Shown here one piece after another: positions 43,351 to 51,374 of a stretch of 64,000 nucleotides of DNA (the first letter of the stretch is position 1; every line of letters starts with the position of its first letter). Position numbers and translations under genes: made by a program. The stretch covers positions 1-64,000 of the forward strand of contig JANYLK010000139.1 in NCBI GenBank assembly GCA_025357875.1, given 5' to 3'. The notes beneath the pieces were generated by a model. That model was not told the DNA's origin, made no database searches, and saw only the letters and a list, made by a program, of their open reading frames with translations. The stretch comes from Granulicella sp. GTDB lineage: Bacteria > Acidobacteriota > Terriglobia > Terriglobales > Acidobacteriaceae.

Positions 43351-44202
43351 CTATGCGAGTCGAGCGATGAAGTAGCCGACGAGGGCGAGGACGAGGCCTG
43401 CGGCGGCGAAGGTGATCTTCTGTCGGCTGAGGTAGCGTTCGCGGCCGGAGGTCATTCGAGGGATCAGGGGAACGCCAAGGGCCATGCCGGAGACAAAGCC
43501 TCCAATGTGGGCGAAGTTGTCGATTCGGATGCCGACGTTGATAACCAGGGTGCTGAGGCCAATGACGAGGTTGATGGCAGCGAACTTGACTACGCTGCTG
43601 CGCAGGCGTTGCAACTCCTCCCAGGGGAAAGGAAGTTTGCGATTGGACAGCAGCACGATGAGAATTCCAGCGATGCCGAAGACGGCGCCTGAAGCTCCCG
43701 CGCCGATCTGCATCAGGTAGCTGGCGTCGTGGAAGATTGCGAAGTGGGTGACATTCCAGGCCATGCTCAGTAGGTTTCCTGCGATTCCGGTGAGCATGTA
43801 AATGGCGATCATGGCGTAGGGGCCGACCAGCGGCTCACCGAGGATTCCCAGGTTCCAAAGACACCACATGTTGCCGGCGATGTGCAGAAGGCCTACGTGG
43901 ACGAAGGTGGCGGTGAGCAGGCGGTACCACTCACTGTGGAGGACCAGCCATGGCTCATTTGCGCCGTAATGGAGCAGGGCGTAATCGGATGGCGTTTTGG
44001 GGTCAACGTGGTTGGCGACCATCCAGACGTAGACTGCGATGTTGATCGCCATCAGGAGGTAGGTTCCGGGGGCGGATCGCGGGTCCCACATACTGTACTC
44101 GCGATGGCGCCGCACTTGGGATGGCGAGTAGGCCTCGGCCGGCGCTTCGGGGTGAACGGGCGGCACGATTACGCCTTCGGAATTGGATTGCGTGGGGGGC
44201 AT
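43351..44202 (-). CDS. rhomboid-family intramembrane serine protease
   Basis: A 283-residue protein with about six to seven helices after a soluble 45-residue N-terminus. The dyad is S171 in GAGASGAVFG and H232 in NFAHIGGFVSGM; H107 and N111 in LLHIAGNMWCLWNLG supply the oxyanion site. The WR motif-like segment EWYRLLTATFVHVG precedes it. Rhomboids cleave membrane helices of other proteins. Convergent with the XRE gene. Substrates are unknown, as for most bacterial rhomboids. Confidence 0.93.
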   Translation of the reverse strand: MPPTQSNSEGVIVPPVHPEAPAEAYSPSQVRRHREYSMWDPRSAPGTYLLMAINIAVYVWMVANHVDPKTPSDYALLHYGANEPWLVLHSEWYRLLTATFVHVGLLHIAGNMWCLWNLGILGEPLVGPYAMIAIYMLTGIAGNLLSMAWNVTHFAIFHDASYLMQIGAGASGAVFGIAGILIVLLSNRKLPFPWEELQRLRSSVVKFAAINLVIGLSTLVINVGIRIDNFAHIGGFVSGMALGVPLIPRMTSGRERYLSRQKITFAAAGLVLALVGYFIARLA

Positions 44203-44335
44203 GATGATGTTTCTACGCTATCGCACTTTCGGGAACGCAGCTATTAGTTGTTAGCCGCCAGCTAAAAGCAGTTAGCTAAGAAGATGAACACCACCGCGAA
44301 GTGCGGGGCTAAGGGTTAGTAACTGGGTGGCTGCT

Positions 44336-44827
44336 TTAGGCGGCGTTCTTCATGATGCGTTCGCGAATGTGTGGGGGAATACGCTGCTGCAGCGCGTCGG
44401 AGACCAGGCCGGGGAGCGGGGTGGCGATCGCGACCAGAACCCAAAGCATCAGCGAGATGATGACGCCGCCGATGGCAGCCGCTTCAAGTGAGATGGTGAC
44501 GGGGGTGTGATAGACGTGTCCGTGGAGGCTAGAGCTGAAATGGGCCATGGCCTCGATCCGATGCAGGACGGCGGCGGCCAGCAAGAACGCGAGGATCGAC
44601 AGCGAACTCACTGAAATAAGTAGCACGTCGATGGTGCGAGCAAGGTGTTGTCGGCGGCGGCAGTGGGCACAGTCGGTGAGGTGCTGATCGTAGTCGGTGC
44701 GCATTGCCGGGGAGAGGCCTGAGATGTCGTAACGCCAGCCGGCGAGGATGTTTCCGATCAGCGGATCTGTGCAATGCGGAACGATCATGCGGCTTGACCC
44801 GGATGTGCCTGAAGCGAGATTAACCAT
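44336..44827 (-). CDS. membrane protein with HxxxCxxC zinc-finger motif (anti-sigma-like)
   Basis: A 163-residue protein. Residues near 49-56 (HLTDCAHC) form the H-x3-C-x2-C motif of zinc-binding anti-sigma domains, and two membrane helices follow (VLLISVSSLSILAFLLAAAVL and AAAIGGVIISLMLWVLVAI). Usually such proteins are paired with an ECF sigma factor gene, but none lies next to it, and the C-terminus has no recognised sensor domain. It may therefore be an orphan regulator or a protein that only shares the motif. An internal ATG at residue 14 is a possible alternative start. Confidence 0.7.
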   Translation of the reverse strand: MVNLASGTSGSSRMIVPHCTDPLIGNILAGWRYDISGLSPAMRTDYDQHLTDCAHCRRRQHLARTIDVLLISVSSLSILAFLLAAAVLHRIEAMAHFSSSLHGHVYHTPVTISLEAAAIGGVIISLMLWVLVAIATPLPGLVSDALQQRIPPHIRERIMKNAA

Positions 44828-44974
44828 TGTGTTCTATAAACAATTCTACAAGATTTGGTAGCCGGAAGCGTAAAAAGATGCAATTTGACCATTTATGCAA
44901 GATGTTCTTTATATGTCTTTTAGATTGCGCTGAGGAGTCTGTTGCCTAACATTCAGCGATTGGCCGGACTGCGT

Positions 44975-46027
44975 TCAGAGACATATTGGGGCAAGCGGCG
45001 CGGATTGCTGGGCCAGCAGGACGCGATTGCCGAGCAGCCTCATGCGGCCCTGAACGGCTTGTTCGGCGGCAAGGAGGGCGAGTTCGGGAGCGTTATTGGA
45101 TTCGGATAAGTGACCGAGGACGATCCAGGTGGCGCAGCCGTCGTAGTCGCGGGAGAGGAATTCGGCGGTGGCGTAGTTGGAGAGGTGACCGACGCGGGAG
45201 AGGACTCGCTGCTTGACCGCCCACGGATAGGGACCGTCGCGGAGCATTTCCAGATCATGGTTGGATTCGAGCAGAAGGACGTCGATGCGCTTGAGCGCGG
45301 ACTTGACATTGGGCGGCATGTATCCGAGGTCGGTGGCGATAGCCATGCGGACGGATTCGGATTGAGACTCGAAGACAAAGCCGCAGGGATCGGCAGCGTC
45401 GTGCGGGATAGTGAAGGGCGTGATCGAGATGTCGCCAATGGAGAAGTTTGTCCCGGAGTGGAAGTATTCGACTGCGGGGAGGAAGGCGGGATCGCGTTTG
45501 GGGCCGGGTGCCGGATCATCACATTCGTCGGGATCTGGATCGGTGGAGGCGTCGACTTCGGAAAGTGGTTGGCAGAGATCAGGATGGGTAGCGTCGGCTG
45601 GCGCAGGCAGAGGCGCAATACGGGGATCCTTACCCGTCACTTCGTTCTGGGGCAGGATGACACTATGAGAAGAAATGGCGGCTACATCGGCTCGAAGCTC
45701 TTTTTCTTTTTGTATGTGGTTGAGCCATTTGGCGTAGGTCATGGTGGTGCGTGGGGTGACCATGCGAACCCAGGCGCGGTGGGTAGGTTCGGTGATGAAT
45801 ACGGGAATGCGCAGGCGGCGGGCGAGGGTGGCGAGGCCGGCGATGTGGTCCTGATGCTCGTGGGTGATGAGGATGGCGTCGAGAGCGGCGGGGTCTTCGC
45901 CGGCGAGGGCCATGCGTTTGAGCAGTTCGCGGCAGGAGAGGCCGGCGTCAATAAGGAGGCGAGTATGCGCGGAGGCCACGATCGTGGAATTGCCCTTGGA
46001 TCCGGAGGCGAGAATGGTCATGCGCAT
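44975..46027 (-). CDS. MBL-fold metallo-hydrolase (YycJ/WalJ-like) with an internal insertion
   Basis: A 350-residue protein, longer than YycJ/WalJ (about 265). Metal ligands H56, H58, D60 and H61 lie in LITHEHQDHI; later ligands lie in TPFTIPHDAADPCGFVFE, ATDLGYM and ESNHDLEML. Start MRMTILASGSKGNST is typical of the family. Residues about 105-185 (QKEKELRADVAAIS to PKRDPAFLPA) form an extra acidic, Pro-rich loop; part of its DNA (45627-45665) is a REP-like repeat. YycJ is linked to cell wall and DNA end processing, but the substrate is uncertain. Confidence 0.87.
   Translation of the reverse strand: MRMTILASGSKGNSTIVASAHTRLLIDAGLSCRELLKRMALAGEDPAALDAILITHEHQDHIAGLATLARRLRIPVFITEPTHRAWVRMVTPRTTMTYAKWLNHIQKEKELRADVAAISSHSVILPQNEVTGKDPRIAPLPAPADATHPDLCQPLSEVDASTDPDPDECDDPAPGPKRDPAFLPAVEYFHSGTNFSIGDISITPFTIPHDAADPCGFVFESQSESVRMAIATDLGYMPPNVKSALKRIDVLLLESNHDLEMLRDGPYPWAVKQRVLSRVGHLSNYATAEFLSRDYDGCATWIVLGHLSESNNAPELALLAAEQAVQGRMRLLGNRVLLAQQSAPLAPICL
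45627..45665 (+). repeat. REP-like dispersed repeat, family 1 (copy 5), inside the MBL gene
   Basis: GGGATCCTTACCCGTCACTT then CGTTCTGGGGCAGGATGACA. It keeps the GATCCTT and GGATGACA ends of the family but the centre is longer. It lies antisense within the loop that is extra relative to YycJ. Confidence 0.55.
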
Positions 46028-46151
46028 TGGATTTAAGATACGCCAAATTTTTGTGGATTGCGGGGGCTTCAGACGTACACGAGTGGGTTCAAGGTTCGGG
46101 AGTGGTGCGAGGTTGAAGGTTAAGTAGAGACTTACTCCACAATAGCTTCGC

Positions 46152-47918
46152 CTACGGCTTCGCGGTCATGGGGCCACCCGCGGTGGGGCGCAGGACGTAG
46201 ATGCGGTAGCTGGCGGGGAGCTCTTCGCGGCTCCACCAGCGGGCGGTGCGGGTCGGCGACCATTGTGTCTGAAGGGTGTAACGGTCAGCGAGAAAGGAGG
46301 CAAAGGCCGGCCAGCGATCCAGCTTTTGATAAATTTCGAGATCGGCGAGGTGGAGATGGCTGGTGACGATGATGACATGCGGGGGATCGTGGAGGAGTCC
46401 GGCGGAGAATTGGCTGCGCGTGTCGCGGATGATGGGTACGTCATCTGGACCAAAGAGAAGGAAGTCTGAGAGTACGCCTGTGGCGGGCTCGAGGCGCATG
46501 AGGTAGAGGACGTTGCCGCAGCCGGAGACAGAGTCGATGCACTGGATGTGGCCGGAGAGCTGCGCGCCGCCGAGGGCGTTGAGATTCTGCTCGAGCGAGG
46601 TGATGAAGTCTGTCTCCCACCAGCGGTAGTGGTGGATCAGTATGGCGGACTGTGGAGCGAGGAAGAATCCTCCAACGATAAGTGCGGCGATGGCGAGGAG
46701 GCGGGCTGCGTTGGATTCCACCCTTCGCGATGAGGCTGCGAAGGACGGGGCACCCGGACTTGCTGACGGGCGTAGCTTTAGTGCGCGGGTGAAGTCGAGG
46801 GCCATCAGCGGCAGCAGGAAGGCTAACAACGGGTAGCGGTAGTAGGGGAGCGCGCGGGCCTGGAGGATGCAGTTGAGGATGCCGAAGGTGACTCCTGCGA
46901 GGAGGGCGGTGCGTTCCCAGTCGCGCGGATGGTTGCGATCTTCGCGGCGCTGCGTACGATCCAACGCCAGCATCGCAAGCCATAGCAGTACCAAAGACAG
47001 CAGTGGAGATAGGCTGTGCAGCAGGATGTAGCCGAGCGGGCGATGGCCGAGGCTGGCGTAATAGGGAATGACGCCACGGGTGGCCACGAGGAAGGCAGTG
47101 AACGCGTGTTCGCGGAGAAGGAAGGCGAGAGCGATCACCGGAGCTATGAGGTAGGCGGCTGCTGCTGAAGCGATTAGTTGGAACGGCGAAATATTCGGAG
47201 CCTTGCCCTTCGGAGAGCTCGGGGTAGCAATGTCACGGTCCGGTCTGGGGTTCATACTGCTTCCACGAAGTGCGTAGATCGCGAGTAGCAGTTCGGCGAG
47301 CGTGAGCAGGATGGCGGTGGGTTTTATGGTGACGGCGATGCCGGAGAGAAGGCCAAAGATTGCGGCGTGCGATGGAGCCCTTCTACGAACGGCGGCGAAA
47401 AGGAAGGCTGTTGCGGCGACGAGACAGACGCCCATGGTGAGATCACGCTGCCCTCCCTGGGCGAGGCCGTCGCGGCCGTGAATCAGGATGAAGAGACTGG
47501 AGGCAAATATTGCGGGAAGCCATTTTTCTGTAAATCCCACCCTTTCCGATGAAGCCACTACCGATAAGGCACCTGAAGAGTTGCGACCAGTTATGGTTAC
47601 AAATGCGACGGAGGCGATGGCAAGCAGCGTGAAGTCGAAGAGTCTCCAAGCCAGAGCACCCATTCCGAAGAAGTGCATGGCAGCCAATTCGATGAGATAG
47701 GAGCCAGGCATGTTCATGTCGCTGAGGCCGCGGTAAGGAGCCCATCCGCGCTCGATGAGAAAGCCGATGTAGTGGATGAGCGAGGCGTCGCCGACTAGCG
47801 GCCAGCGCCAACTGTATAGGAAGAAGAGTAGTGCGGAAGCGGTGAGGCTGACGGCGAGGGCAAGGCGGAAGAGGCGCGCGGTTACAGTGAACGCGCGCGC
47901 CTGAATCTGAGGCTGCAT
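46152..47918 (-). CDS. GT39/ArnT-like integral membrane glycosyltransferase with two repeat-derived peptides
   Basis: A 588-residue protein with 10-12 helices. After the first helix comes the periplasmic loop WPLVGDASLIHYIGFLIERG and MNMPGSYLIELAAMHFFG, which fits GT39/GT83 dolichyl- or undecaprenyl-phosphate sugar transferases. The C-terminus (about 440-588) is a soluble domain (RDTRSQFSAGLLHDPPHVII, YTLQTQW). Two similar peptides, SPGAPSFAASSRRVES and SSGALSVVASSERVGF, are encoded by family 2 repeats at 46716-46757 and 47534-47576. They lie in loops. Sugar donor and acceptor are unknown. Confidence 0.78.
   Translation of the reverse strand: MQPQIQARAFTVTARLFRLALAVSLTASALLFFLYSWRWPLVGDASLIHYIGFLIERGWAPYRGLSDMNMPGSYLIELAAMHFFGMGALAWRLFDFTLLAIASVAFVTITGRNSSGALSVVASSERVGFTEKWLPAIFASSLFILIHGRDGLAQGGQRDLTMGVCLVAATAFLFAAVRRRAPSHAAIFGLLSGIAVTIKPTAILLTLAELLLAIYALRGSSMNPRPDRDIATPSSPKGKAPNISPFQLIASAAAAYLIAPVIALAFLLREHAFTAFLVATRGVIPYYASLGHRPLGYILLHSLSPLLSLVLLWLAMLALDRTQRREDRNHPRDWERTALLAGVTFGILNCILQARALPYYRYPLLAFLLPLMALDFTRALKLRPSASPGAPSFAASSRRVESNAARLLAIAALIVGGFFLAPQSAILIHHYRWWETDFITSLEQNLNALGGAQLSGHIQCIDSVSGCGNVLYLMRLEPATGVLSDFLLFGPDDVPIIRDTRSQFSAGLLHDPPHVIIVTSHLHLADLEIYQKLDRWPAFASFLADRYTLQTQWSPTRTARWWSREELPASYRIYVLRPTAGGPMTAKP
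46716..46757 (+). repeat. dispersed repeat, family 2 (copy 2), inside the GT39-like gene
   Basis: CCACCCTTCGCGATGAGGCT then GCGAAGGACGGGGCACCCGG; CCTTCGC and GCGAAGG form the arms of an imperfect palindrome. It is translated in frame as SPGAPSFAASSRRVES. Confidence 0.75.
47534..47576 (+). repeat. dispersed repeat, family 2 (copy 3), inside the GT39-like gene
   Basis: ATCCCACCCTTTCCGATGAA then GCCACTACCGATAAGGCACCTG, a diverged copy of the element at 46716 and translated in the same relative frame (SSGALSVVASSERVGF). Confidence 0.65.
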
Positions 47919-47930
47919 CGACGAAATGTG

Positions 47931-47960
47931 GGGATTGTTCGCTTCGCTCAGAATGACAAC
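47931..47960 (+). repeat. REP-like dispersed repeat, family 1 (copy 6)
   Basis: GGGATTGTTCGCTTCGCTCA then GAATGACAAC, intergenic between the MaoC-like and GT39-like genes. Confidence 0.75.
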
Positions 47961-47981
47961 CTGATTGTTATTCGCCAGTCG

Positions 47982-48440
47982 CTACGTAGTGGGACGGAGG
48001 GGCGCGAGAAAATTAACAGTTGCGCGCAGCACGGTGACATTGTTCTGATTGATAGCGTGTGTTCGAGTGCGGACAACGCCGTAGTCCTTGCGCGAGTTGG
48101 CGTAGCGAACGCCGACGACTTCAATTTCGGTGCGGAGAGTGTCGCCGGGGCGGACGGGCTCGGTCCAGCGCATCTCTTCGGCGCCAGCGCCGATCATGCC
48201 GCCGGAGACTTTGATGGAGAGCACGCGCAGGCGCATGACGATGGCCGCTGTGAGCCAGCCCGAGGCTGCGAGGCCTTGGAAGAAGGAGCCTTCACCAGCC
48301 GCTTCGTCGAGGTGGAACGGCTGCGGATCGTACTTCTGTCCGAACTCCTTGATCTCGGCGGCGGTGACGGTGTAGGTGCCGGCGGAATCGAATCGCTGGC
48401 CGACATAAAAATCCTCGAAGTAAAGCTCCTTATTAGGCAT
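47982..48440 (-). CDS. MaoC-family (hotdog-fold) hydratase
   Basis: A 152-residue protein. It has the MaoC/R-hydratase signature: YEDFYVGQRFDSAGTYTVT-like LYFEDFYVGQRFDSAGTYTV, the catalytic Asp and His in YDPQPFHLDEAAG, and SGWLTAAIVMRL, WTEPVRPGDTLRTEIEVV. MaoC-like proteins hydrate trans-2-enoyl-CoA to the R-3-hydroxy form, or act on related acyl thioesters. It stands alone between the PP2C and GT39-like genes, so its pathway is not shown by context. Confidence 0.9.
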   Translation of the reverse strand: MPNKELYFEDFYVGQRFDSAGTYTVTAAEIKEFGQKYDPQPFHLDEAAGEGSFFQGLAASGWLTAAIVMRLRVLSIKVSGGMIGAGAEEMRWTEPVRPGDTLRTEIEVVGVRYANSRKDYGVVRTRTHAINQNNVTVLRATVNFLAPLRPTT

Positions 48441-48519
48441 TAGGTCTCCTGATTGATTATCAGTCTATGCGATGCGGGGTGGGTGGCGCCGGATTCTGAA
48501 CTGGAATGACCGCGAAGGG

Positions 48520-49407
48520 TCATGAACAATAGATGAGCAGCACGGTGATATTGTCATGCCCGCCGTGCGCGTTGGCGGCGTCGATGAGGGCCTTACATCC
48601 GGCTTCGAGCGCGGAGACTGTCGTGCGGTCTGTGATATCGGCAAGGATGCCGGCGATTTCGGCGTCGCTGAGCTCGCGGGTCAGGCCGTCCGAGGTGAGA
48701 AGAAGAAGATCGCCGTGCTGCATTGTGCGGGCTGCGACGTCCGGCTCGACTTCGGGCTGGGAACCGATGGCGCGGGTGATGATGTTGCGAATGGGGGAGG
48801 AGGCGGCCTCCCTGGCGCTCAGGATACCTGCTCGCACCTGCTCTTCGACCAGCGAGTGGTCTTCGGTGAGGAGTTGGAGTGTGCCGCGGCGGTAAAGATA
48901 TCCGCGACTATCTCCAACGTGTGCGAGCCAAAGCGTGGGCGTGTTCGCGACGGCATCCAGATACGCTGCAACGAGGGTGGTTCCCATGCCGTGGAGGCTT
49001 TGAGATTTGCGCGAGTGCCGGAAGACTGCCTGGTTAGCGGCTATGACGGCGTCGTTGAGGCGGGTGTGGGGATGGCTGGCGGGATACCGTGCAGTATCGG
49101 GGGCAAACGTGGCAGGAGACGCGGCTTTGGGCGAGGTGTGGCGAGGCTGCGGAACGGACTGGCTCAGGGCGTGGAGGAAGGCTTCGGCGGCAAGTTTGCT
49201 GGCAATCTCGCCGGCTGCTGCTCCTCCGATGCCGTCGCAGACGACGAAGGCGCCATGCTCGGGCAGGGCGGCGCATGCGTCCTGATTGGCGTGGCGGACG
49301 CGACCGCGATGGGAGAGCATGGCGAAGATGGGAGCGGGCAGAGAAGTGTCCGCAGTGGCGGATCGGACTTGCGGCTTGGGAGACTTTAGAGTCGCAGTGT
49401 TTGCCAT
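48520..49407 (-). CDS. PP2C-family serine/threonine phosphatase
   Basis: A 295-residue protein. PPM/PP2C motifs in order: SHRGRVRHANQDACAAL (motif 1), AFVVCDGIGGAAAGEIAS (motif 2, metal-binding Asp and Gly), MGTTLVAAY, LAHVGDSRGYLYR (motif 6), LTEDHSLVEE, LLLTSDGLTRELSD (motif 8) and GGHDNITVLLIYCS at the C-terminus (motif 11). It has no membrane helix. Bacterial PP2Cs of this type oppose PknB-like kinases, whose gene is not in the window. Divergent from the DNA methyltransferase gene. Confidence 0.94.
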   Translation of the reverse strand: MANTATLKSPKPQVRSATADTSLPAPIFAMLSHRGRVRHANQDACAALPEHGAFVVCDGIGGAAAGEIASKLAAEAFLHALSQSVPQPRHTSPKAASPATFAPDTARYPASHPHTRLNDAVIAANQAVFRHSRKSQSLHGMGTTLVAAYLDAVANTPTLWLAHVGDSRGYLYRRGTLQLLTEDHSLVEEQVRAGILSAREAASSPIRNIITRAIGSQPEVEPDVAARTMQHGDLLLLTSDGLTRELSDAEIAGILADITDRTTVSALEAGCKALIDAANAHGGHDNITVLLIYCS

Positions 49408-49519
49408 TGAGACACCGGGGATCGCCGCTTTGGGGGATCGTTGAAAGAATACTCCATGGGGGTGCGGAGTCCAACGTTTTCATTCGGGGTAGTCTGGAGT
49501 AATTCAACGAGGGTGCGGA

Positions 49520-50362
49520 TTGAATCGGATCGTGCATGGAGACAATCTGGAGGCGTTGCGGCAGATGCATGCAGGCTCGGTGGCGCTGATCTATATCGAT
49601 CCGCCGTTCAATACCGGACGGCGGCAGACACGGCTGCGGATGAAGACAGTGCAGGACGAGGCAGGCGATCGGGTGGGGTTTGGCGGACGGCGATATCGGA
49701 CGGAGTTGGTTCAGCAGGCGGCGGGCACGGGCGAGATTGCCGGTTATGCGGACCAGTTCAACGATTTTCTCGGATTTTTACGACCTCGGCTGGTGGAGGC
49801 GCGACGGGTGCTGGCGCCGACTGGGAGCCTGTTCTTCCACATCGACTATCGTGAGGTTCACTACTGCAAGGTGATGCTGGACGAAATATTCGGCCGAGAG
49901 TGTTTTCAGAACGAGATTATCTGGGCTTACGATTACGGGGCGCGGGCGACCAAGCGCTGGCCGGCCAAGCACGACAACATCCTTTGGTACACGCGCGATC
50001 CGGAGCGGTACACGTTCAACCTGGGTGAGAGCGACCGAATTCCCTATATGGCACCGGGGCTGGTAGGCGCGGAGAAGGCGGCGCGCGGCAAGACTCCAAC
50101 GGACGTGTGGTGGCATACCATCGTTCCGACGAACGGCAAGGAAAAGACCGGCTATGTGACGCAGAAGCCGTTGGGAATTCTGGAGCGGATTGTTCGGGTG
50201 CACTCAAACCCTGGGGATCTGGTGCTGGATTTTTTTGCGGGGAGCGGGACAACGGGGGAGGCGGCGGCGAAGAACGGGCGCGCGTTCTGCATGGTCGACG
50301 AGAGTGCAGAGGCGATTGCAGTGATGGAAAAGAGGCTTGGGGCGCAGGCGGAGAATCTATAG
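49520..50362 (+). CDS. solitary site-specific DNA methyltransferase (beta-class, N6-adenine or N4-cytosine)
   Basis: A 280-residue protein from TTG 49520 with GAGGG upstream. Catalytic motif IV is YIDPPFNTG (DPPF at 27-30) and the AdoMet-binding motif I DFFAGSGTTGEA (FAGSGT at 239-244) lies near the C-terminus, the beta-class order. WWHTIVPTNGKEKTGYVTQK and PLGILERIVRVHSNPGD match the N6_N4_Mtase family. Only a DPPF-type motif is present, so N6-adenine is likely, though N4-cytosine with SPP-type is excluded mainly by that motif. No restriction enzyme is adjacent, so it may be an orphan regulatory methylase. Confidence 0.9.
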   Translation: MNRIVHGDNLEALRQMHAGSVALIYIDPPFNTGRRQTRLRMKTVQDEAGDRVGFGGRRYRTELVQQAAGTGEIAGYADQFNDFLGFLRPRLVEARRVLAPTGSLFFHIDYREVHYCKVMLDEIFGRECFQNEIIWAYDYGARATKRWPAKHDNILWYTRDPERYTFNLGESDRIPYMAPGLVGAEKAARGKTPTDVWWHTIVPTNGKEKTGYVTQKPLGILERIVRVHSNPGDLVLDFFAGSGTTGEAAAKNGRAFCMVDESAEAIAVMEKRLGAQAENL

Positions 50363-50398
50363 GGACTTGCCCACAAATATCGCGATGGAACACGCGAT

Positions 50399-50416
50399 GA
50401 TCATGGGGCACCCGGG
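50399..50416 (+). repeat. dispersed repeat, family 2 (copy 4, partial)
   Basis: GATCATGGGGCACCCGGG, the right end of the family 2 element, intergenic before the zinc metallopeptidase gene. Confidence 0.5.
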
Positions 50417-50504
50417 GCGGGCGGATTGCGCGATACTCGTTTCGCGCATCCATGAGAGCTAGAGTTTTGCTTATCAGAACGAATCTGAATTCATTGGAGG
50501 CGAT

Positions 50505-51374
50505 ATGGATTGGACACCTGGGGGCTCGAGTGACGACGTAGAAGATCGCCGGGCCGGCGGCGGTGGCTTCGGCGGCGGAGGTCTGGGGATTGTCGGGTTT
50601 ATTTTCCTGGTCGTCATCAGCCTAGTCACGGGTCGCAACTACATCGGCAGCTATCTTTCAGGCGGCGGCGCGGGCGCCCCTTCCGGCCAATCCTCTGGCC
50701 AGCCAGTGCAGGAGTCTGCCGGGGAACATCGTTCGGTGGAGCTTGTTACATTTGTGCTCAACGACGTACAGAAGACATGGACTGAGATTCTGGCTGCGGA
50801 CGGCGTTCAGTATCGGCACGCTCACCTGGTGCTGTTTCGCGGTTACACTCCATCGGCCTGCGGGTCTGCTCGCTCGGCGACGGGTCCGTTCTACTGTCCG
50901 GGAGACGAGAAGGTATACATCGATCTGGGTTTCTGGGACGACCTCGCGCGCATCGGTGGCAGCACAGCTGACTTCGCGCAGTCTTACGTGATCGCCCACG
51001 AACTTGGCCATCACATTCAGAATCTGCTCGGCACCGAGCAGAAGGTGCGCCATCTGTCTGCGCAGCAGCCATCGGAACGCAACCATCTTTCCGTCGAGGT
51101 CGAACTGCAGGCTGATTGTTTTGCGGGCGTGTGGGCGCACAGTGCAGAGCAGCGCAACATCGTTCACGCGGCGGACATCCAGGCCGGCCTAAGTGCGGCA
51201 GCCGCGGTCGGCGACGATCATCTGCAGAAGATGGAGCGCGGTTCGGTCAGCCCTGAGTCCTTCACCCACGGCAGCTCCGCCCAGCGCGTTCACTGGTTCA
51301 GCGAGGGAATGCAGGAGGGAACCATCGCCGCCTGCAACACATTCCAGAGCGGCGGAACTTTCGATTCGCAGTAA
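50505..51374 (+). CDS. YpfJ-family zinc metallopeptidase
   Basis: A 289-residue protein. ATG 50505 follows a GGAGG site. An N-terminal acidic/Gly-rich tail precedes one membrane helix (LGIVGFIFLVVISLVTG, about 27-43), a Gly/Ser linker and a periplasmic catalytic domain. The zinc motif HELGHH is at 165-170 and the third-ligand region is VELQADCFAGVW. GPFYCPGDEKVYIDLGFW and GMQEGTIAACNTF are family signatures. YpfJ-type (neutral zinc metallopeptidase) proteins are common, with unknown substrates. Confidence 0.93.
   Translation: MDWTPGGSSDDVEDRRAGGGGFGGGGLGIVGFIFLVVISLVTGRNYIGSYLSGGGAGAPSGQSSGQPVQESAGEHRSVELVTFVLNDVQKTWTEILAADGVQYRHAHLVLFRGYTPSACGSARSATGPFYCPGDEKVYIDLGFWDDLARIGGSTADFAQSYVIAHELGHHIQNLLGTEQKVRHLSAQQPSERNHLSVEVELQADCFAGVWAHSAEQRNIVHAADIQAGLSAAAAVGDDHLQKMERGSVSPESFTHGSSAQRVHWFSEGMQEGTIAACNTFQSGGTFDSQ

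Noticed and set aside
45110-46036. 308-codon plus-strand frame opposite the MBL hydrolase
   Set aside because: Gly/Glu/Val-rich shadow of the GC-rich minus-strand gene, no start signals and no recognisable domain.
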